This document shows positions 47,601 through 53,600 of a stretch of 60,272 nucleotides of DNA, piece by piece. The DNA is from Phoronis australis. Taxonomy: Eukaryota; Phoronida; Phoronidae. Position numbers and translations under genes: made by a program. The stretch is taken from positions 21,528 to 81,799 of the forward strand of contig NMRA01000619.1 in assembly GCA_002633005.1 (NCBI GenBank), written 5' to 3'. The notes below the pieces were generated by a model that worked only from the letters and a program-made list of their open reading frames with translations, was not told the DNA's origin and did not search any database. How positions within the stretch are numbered: the first letter of the stretch is position 1; the number at the start of each line of letters is the position of its first letter.

Positions 47601-50600
47601 GCAACTGCAACAGGAGCATTGAAATGAGCCCATGAATGCACCGCAAGCCGTGTGCTTCTAGGGGTGTTTACTTGTATCCTAAAAATGGCCACTGGAAGGC
47701 ACAAAATACAACAAATCCATTTGAAAATTGCAACATGTCATTGTTTCTTTAACAGAAAGCTATTTACCAAATTTCATACAAATCCATCCAGGAACTTCAG
47801 AGGAACAGAGGAAAACGGAAAAAATGAAATTGCCACTAGGAGGCACAGCATTTGTCGATCCATCTGAAAGTCATCATCGTCCATTGTCAACTTCATATAA
47901 ATACACTTGCTAAAGGCTGTTCCAGGAAAAAATGTATGGGATGGGGGAAGGCACTTTTATTTCGTACCCACCACCCATATTTTTCATTTATTTCTACAAC
48001 CCACGACCCATAATTTTTAATTAGGTCAAAATATAAAATCCAACACTTGCAAACAAATTGCCTCCAGGATTACCTGTGAAGAACTTAGAAGATCAACTGA
48101 CAAGAACCACCTGGTAGTTGTCCAGTCCAATATTGTCAAAAACTAAAGTAGCCAAGAGGGTGGTCGAATCAAAATGAAAACGACTTCAGTCAACGCATCC
48201 ATTTCTGCTATATATTTTTGTGCCAAATTTCAACCAGTTGTGCCTAGCACTTTTTGAGATAATCAACCTGTCTTGTCAAAAAATAAAATGCCCCACAAGG
48301 GATGCTACAATAGCCAAATCTGTCCAAAACTCGATTGGTGACAGTGCATACCAGCCACCCATGTCTATGACAAATGTCATCAAGGTACGTTTAGCAGTTT
48401 CAAAGTAACTGGCGGTGCTGGCGCATCCATGCCGATTACTTTTATACCAAATTTGATCATGATCTGTCAAGCAAACAAAGAATGATAATGAAAGATGGAC
48501 CCATAACTTTTAATTAGGTTGAAATATAAAACATAGTTTTTGAGATAATCAACCTGTCTTGTCAAAAACTAAAATGGCCAACAGGGGGTGCTATGGTAGC
48601 CAAATCTGTCTGAAAACCGATTGTTGCTGGTGCATGCCAAGCGTCTATCTCTATGACAAATGTCATAATGACCTGTAAAGTGGTTTCAAGATAATTGACG
48701 GACAAGCAATGACTCGAGCAGTCAAAAACTAACGGGGTGCCACAGTAGTTCAATCCAGCGTCCAAAAATTGAGTGGTGCTGGCACATTCTTGCGATACTT
48801 ATATTTCGAATTTCATCATAATCCGAAAGGATTTTTGAGATAATCAACATACAAGGAATGGCTTGTCGAAAGCTAAAGCGGTCAACATGGGGTACCATGG
48901 TTGCCAAATCTGCCTGGAAATCGACTGGTGCAGGCGCATCCTTGCCAAATACCTCTACACCAAATTTCATCATGAGCCATCAAGCAGTTCTTGAGATACT
49001 TGACGGAGCATTTCAGCAGATACAGCTGTGGACGCTGGACACCTGACAACGGAAGCCCGGACAGACAGAGATGACGGCAATATGCACACACATATAATTA
49101 TGTGAGTGAACAAAAATCACGATGACTTCAATTCTTTCTGAAAATCAGTGATTAGTGAATGGATAAGTTGTTGGCTGTGATTTAAAATATCAATTTCCTC
49201 CAACAACATGGCCAGAACAACATGGAAACACAATATTAATGAGCTCACCCCAAATTCAACAATATTCTACTGCATTTGGCATATGAAAAACTACGTGGAA
49301 AAGAAACTGGCTGCCATAATAAGAAATATACTGAAATCTGAAATAAAAGATGATCAAATACGTACAAGCAAAAAGTATTCAGGCAAAATAAATGATCCAT
49401 AATTCCTCATCATAAGTGAAAGCTGAATTCATCCATCATAGCCCAGAAGGAAGGCAAAACAACAGGAAAGTTAGAAAGTGGCTAAGCCATTCTGTAGTTC
49501 AAACTTTGCCGAAGTGATAGTCATTACTAGTCATTTTTGCTATTACCACAATTAGCCGTCGTGACAGGGAAAATGGTACTTTGACTACTTTTGTGAATGT
49601 GTTTTAATATTTCATTTTCCAAATCCTGAAAAAGTTTGGTTTAGGTCATTTACCACAATAAAACTGGTGTGATATCGTTTGTTCATCAGCGTAGATGTGA
49701 TCTCTGGACTCAGGACGAAGTTGTTGATGCACTATTTTTATTTCAGAGTGCGTAGAGTTGCGTAATGTTACATGTGTAAATTGGCTCAAGATTCTTAATA
49801 AGCTACTTTCCGGTACAATCCGGGCTAATTGTCATGAACCGCTATACTAACACTTACAACTCTAACAATGTTTTTTCATGGAGCTAGAGCCAATATCATT
49901 GTAAGTTCACTTTTTTTAGTATCTTTTTGCACAGGCTGTGTTATCATGTACCGTATCTTTATTGTATAGTAATGTGAACGTATTTCTTGAGACTTATTAC
50001 TCCATTATATTTGATTCACAGAAACTGGCCTTGTCCGATTGACATTGCAATATCTTAGCTTATGAATACACGTATCATATCAGACTACCCTGTGTGTTCT
50101 AAGCCCATGGCTTCTATAAAGTGATCTCTGGACTCGGGAAGAAATGATCAAGGCTCAAGAAGATGTGATCCCCGGCTAGGAAAGAAATGATCTCTAGGCC
50201 CGGGAAGAAGTGATCTCTTGGTTTGGGAAAATGAAACCTCTGGGCGCGGGAAAATGTGATCTCAGGGCTTGGGAAGATGTGATCTCTGGGCTTGGGAAGA
50301 TGTGATCTCTGGGCTCGGGAACACTACGGCACTTTCCCATTGCTCCCAACTTATTAGATTCTATAGCCCAACAACAAGTTAGGAAGTTTACCCCTGTAGC
50401 CAATATCTTACACAACTCATTAACTCCATTCTGGCATGCATGGTTGGAGGGCCAGCTCTCTTTTCTTCGATAATTGCTCTAATCTTCAATAAGATCCTAT
50501 CAAGCCAGACTGGGCTGTGCTGTTAAAAATAAAAGTTAAGTTATAACACATTTGAACATAAACCAATAGCCTTTCTGAAATCCTCGTCAAATGGTGATCA

Positions 50601-53600
50601 TGTTTAGATTCTGAATCGCCAAATTACCCCAACTGCAACCGAAGTTACGATAATCTATTCTCTCCAAATGTACCAATTCACTTTGGTTTGACGGTGTTCA
50701 CACGTGGTCTGTAATAAGGCTGGTAGATAATTGGCGTATGTGTTGCCAAAACAGACAAAAGACTGAGTGTGCTTGAAAGTTAACAAAGAAGCTAGATGTT
50801 AACACACGCTCAGAACCCCCATCGTCTGGTAAAGTCACTTAATGGGAAAACGCTGCCATGAAATGTGATCTCTGGGCTCGAGAAGATGTGATCTCTGGGC
50901 TTGGGAAGATGTGATCTCTGGGCTCGGGAAGATGTGATCTCTGGGCTTGGGAAGATGTGATCTCTGGGCTCGGGAAAGTGTGATCTCTGGGCTTGGGAAG
51001 AGGTGATCTCTAAGCTCGGGAAATGTGATCTCAGGACTCGGGAGGAAATGACTTCTGGGGCTCAGGAAGATGTGATCTCTAGGTTCAGGAAAATGTGATC
51101 ACTGGGCTCGTAAAGATGTGACAGTCCATTGTTAATTCTGAAATTTCCTGAGCTTAGTCTCAAGCAATAACCAACTGTAGATTTTGCAAGTCCTGAAATG
51201 AGCGCTAACTTAATTAAGGAATAATTTAACACCAATTTCATAATGGTAAATGGCTTAAAACAAAACTTGTTTTTGATAGAAAGCATGGCATGGGTTTATT
51301 GCAGCTTTAAGTTACTCAGTCCATGATGCAACATTTGGTCTACCTCATTAGTAACTCTGTAAAAAGTGAAGCCAAGATGATAAAGGCGAAGTCCACTATG
51401 ACCAATTTGTAGAGCTCTTCACCAACAAACGTCTCCCAACAGGGAAGACAATTCACTTTGTCCAAACACTGCGCTTTACGGAACCAGAAGGAAATGATAA
51501 CAGCCAGGGTTGCCAATCTCAAGACCATTGTTCTACAAAAAAAGAACATTTTTGGATATAGCACCGACACATTGAAATAAACTGTGTTTCTAGATGGTCA
51601 TACACAAGACAAAATAATTTACGTAATATGTAATATGTCTTTATGTTCATCCCTTTGATGTCTTCCTAAAGTCTATTATTTTTACATTACTATGTTTACA
51701 GTACTTATTACATGTATTTATTTTGAACAATGTATTAAGAAGGACCTGTGAGCCGCTGAACAGGCTACCCACCACAAAGATTTTAATTAAATGTTACAAT
51801 AAGCACTCAGTGCCACCTAAGTTAACATGTGACTTGAATGAAGATTTATTAAAGTTGTGTAATTTGCAATCATATTGTCAACTACCACAATGGGGTGATG
51901 AGATGCGCAAATAATTCAAGCAAAAACACCGATGAATGTCTAAGACTAAAAAGAAATTGCATTCTGTCTTTGTCAATTTGGCTCATCCTGGCACCTGGGG
52001 TCTTAATATTTGGTCAAGTAAAAGTTGCTTTCATGCTCTTGAAATGTTAAAGAGAATAGTATGAGATGTTTGCTCATACAACTGCAACATTAGATGTGCT
52101 AACAATAAAATTTATCAGTTATTTGGCAAGTTGCAAAGCAGACATCAAAATAGTGAAAACCTGTGTGAGATACAATAAATTTTGGTGCACTAGGCTCTCA
52201 AGTGTGTTGGCTACTGCTCAATCATTCCAAAAATAGTTCAGTACAATACAATTCACTTTTCTATCCCTACAAAAGAGTAGATGAATAGAATGCCGTATGT
52301 TGCAATTCAACTTCACTCATAGCACAACAAAGTTGTCACTAATAATAACACGCAGTATTATTTAAATTACTCCTAGCAATGCGCTGGCCTTTCAGAATAA
52401 CAGGCCCACAAGTACCCCAACCATAGAGTATTGCAGACCCACAATTACTCTTAACCACAGTGTTTTGCAGGCCCACAAGTACTCTAACCACAGTGTATTG
52501 GTAACTATGTTACTGATTTTACTGTAACAGCACAGGTCAATCCAATTACTACACCATGTGAACACAAAATGAACATGTAATCATAAAGAGCCCTCGCCAT
52601 GTAATCACAAAGACCCTCACCATGTAACCATAAAGACCCTTTGTCATGTAATCACAAAGCGTCCTCCTCATGTAATCATAAAAACCCGTCACCATGTAAT
52701 CATATAGAGCCCTCGTCATGTAATCATAAAGACCACTCGCCATGTAATCATAAAGACCACTCATCATGTAATCATATAGAGCCCTACTCATGTAATCACA
52801 AGACTCCTTGTTATGTAATCATATACTAGAGCCCTCACCATGTAATCAAAAGACCTCTCACCATGTAAAAACCCCTTGTCATGTAATCACAAAGCTTCCT
52901 CACCACGCAATCATAAAGAACCCTCGCCATGTAATTATGTAGAGCCCTCACCATGTAATCACAAAGCCCTCTCCTCATGTAATCATTAAGATCCCTTGAC
53001 ATGTAATCACTAAGAGCCATCACCATGTAATCATAAAGACCACTGGTCATGTAATCATAACAGTGTGTTTGGCAATTCTTCACCCATTCAGTACACGACA
53101 TGGTGGACAAGAAAAACTTTAGTCAAAGTAATCCCCCTATGAAAGATGGGTAAATGATAATTTTGGCAATTATTTTCATATAAAAAATTTAAAAATACCG
53201 CAATCATAAAAGAGTACATGTGACCAATATGGTTCCTAGATGTGACCAATAACTTGAACTTGAACAATTTGTGAAGCTACAAACATACCTAACCATTGTA
53301 ATGTAAAGTTCAGACTTGGGTTGCTCGTAGTTTTCAAAACGGCCAATGACATAAAAAATAAAGGGCAGCACATAGTTGACTCCCGTCATGCACAGAGGCA
53401 TGGCCATGTCTTTGAGAACAAGAACTTCATTCTGTAAAGATAAATTGTTTCTGATATATGAAAATGTTAACAATGTCTCCGCAGTAGGTATTAATTAACC
53501 CAATCACCTCATAGCATATTCAAAAATACCAAAACCAACTGAAACTTAATTGTTTTGTACATAATGTTTGGCAACTTCTATAATATATGCAAAGCAAAAT

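Noticed and set aside
52549-53110. Frames of repeated LYDYM and CNHK residues
   Set aside because: Produced by the ~25-bp minisatellite on both strands; not a repeat protein gene.
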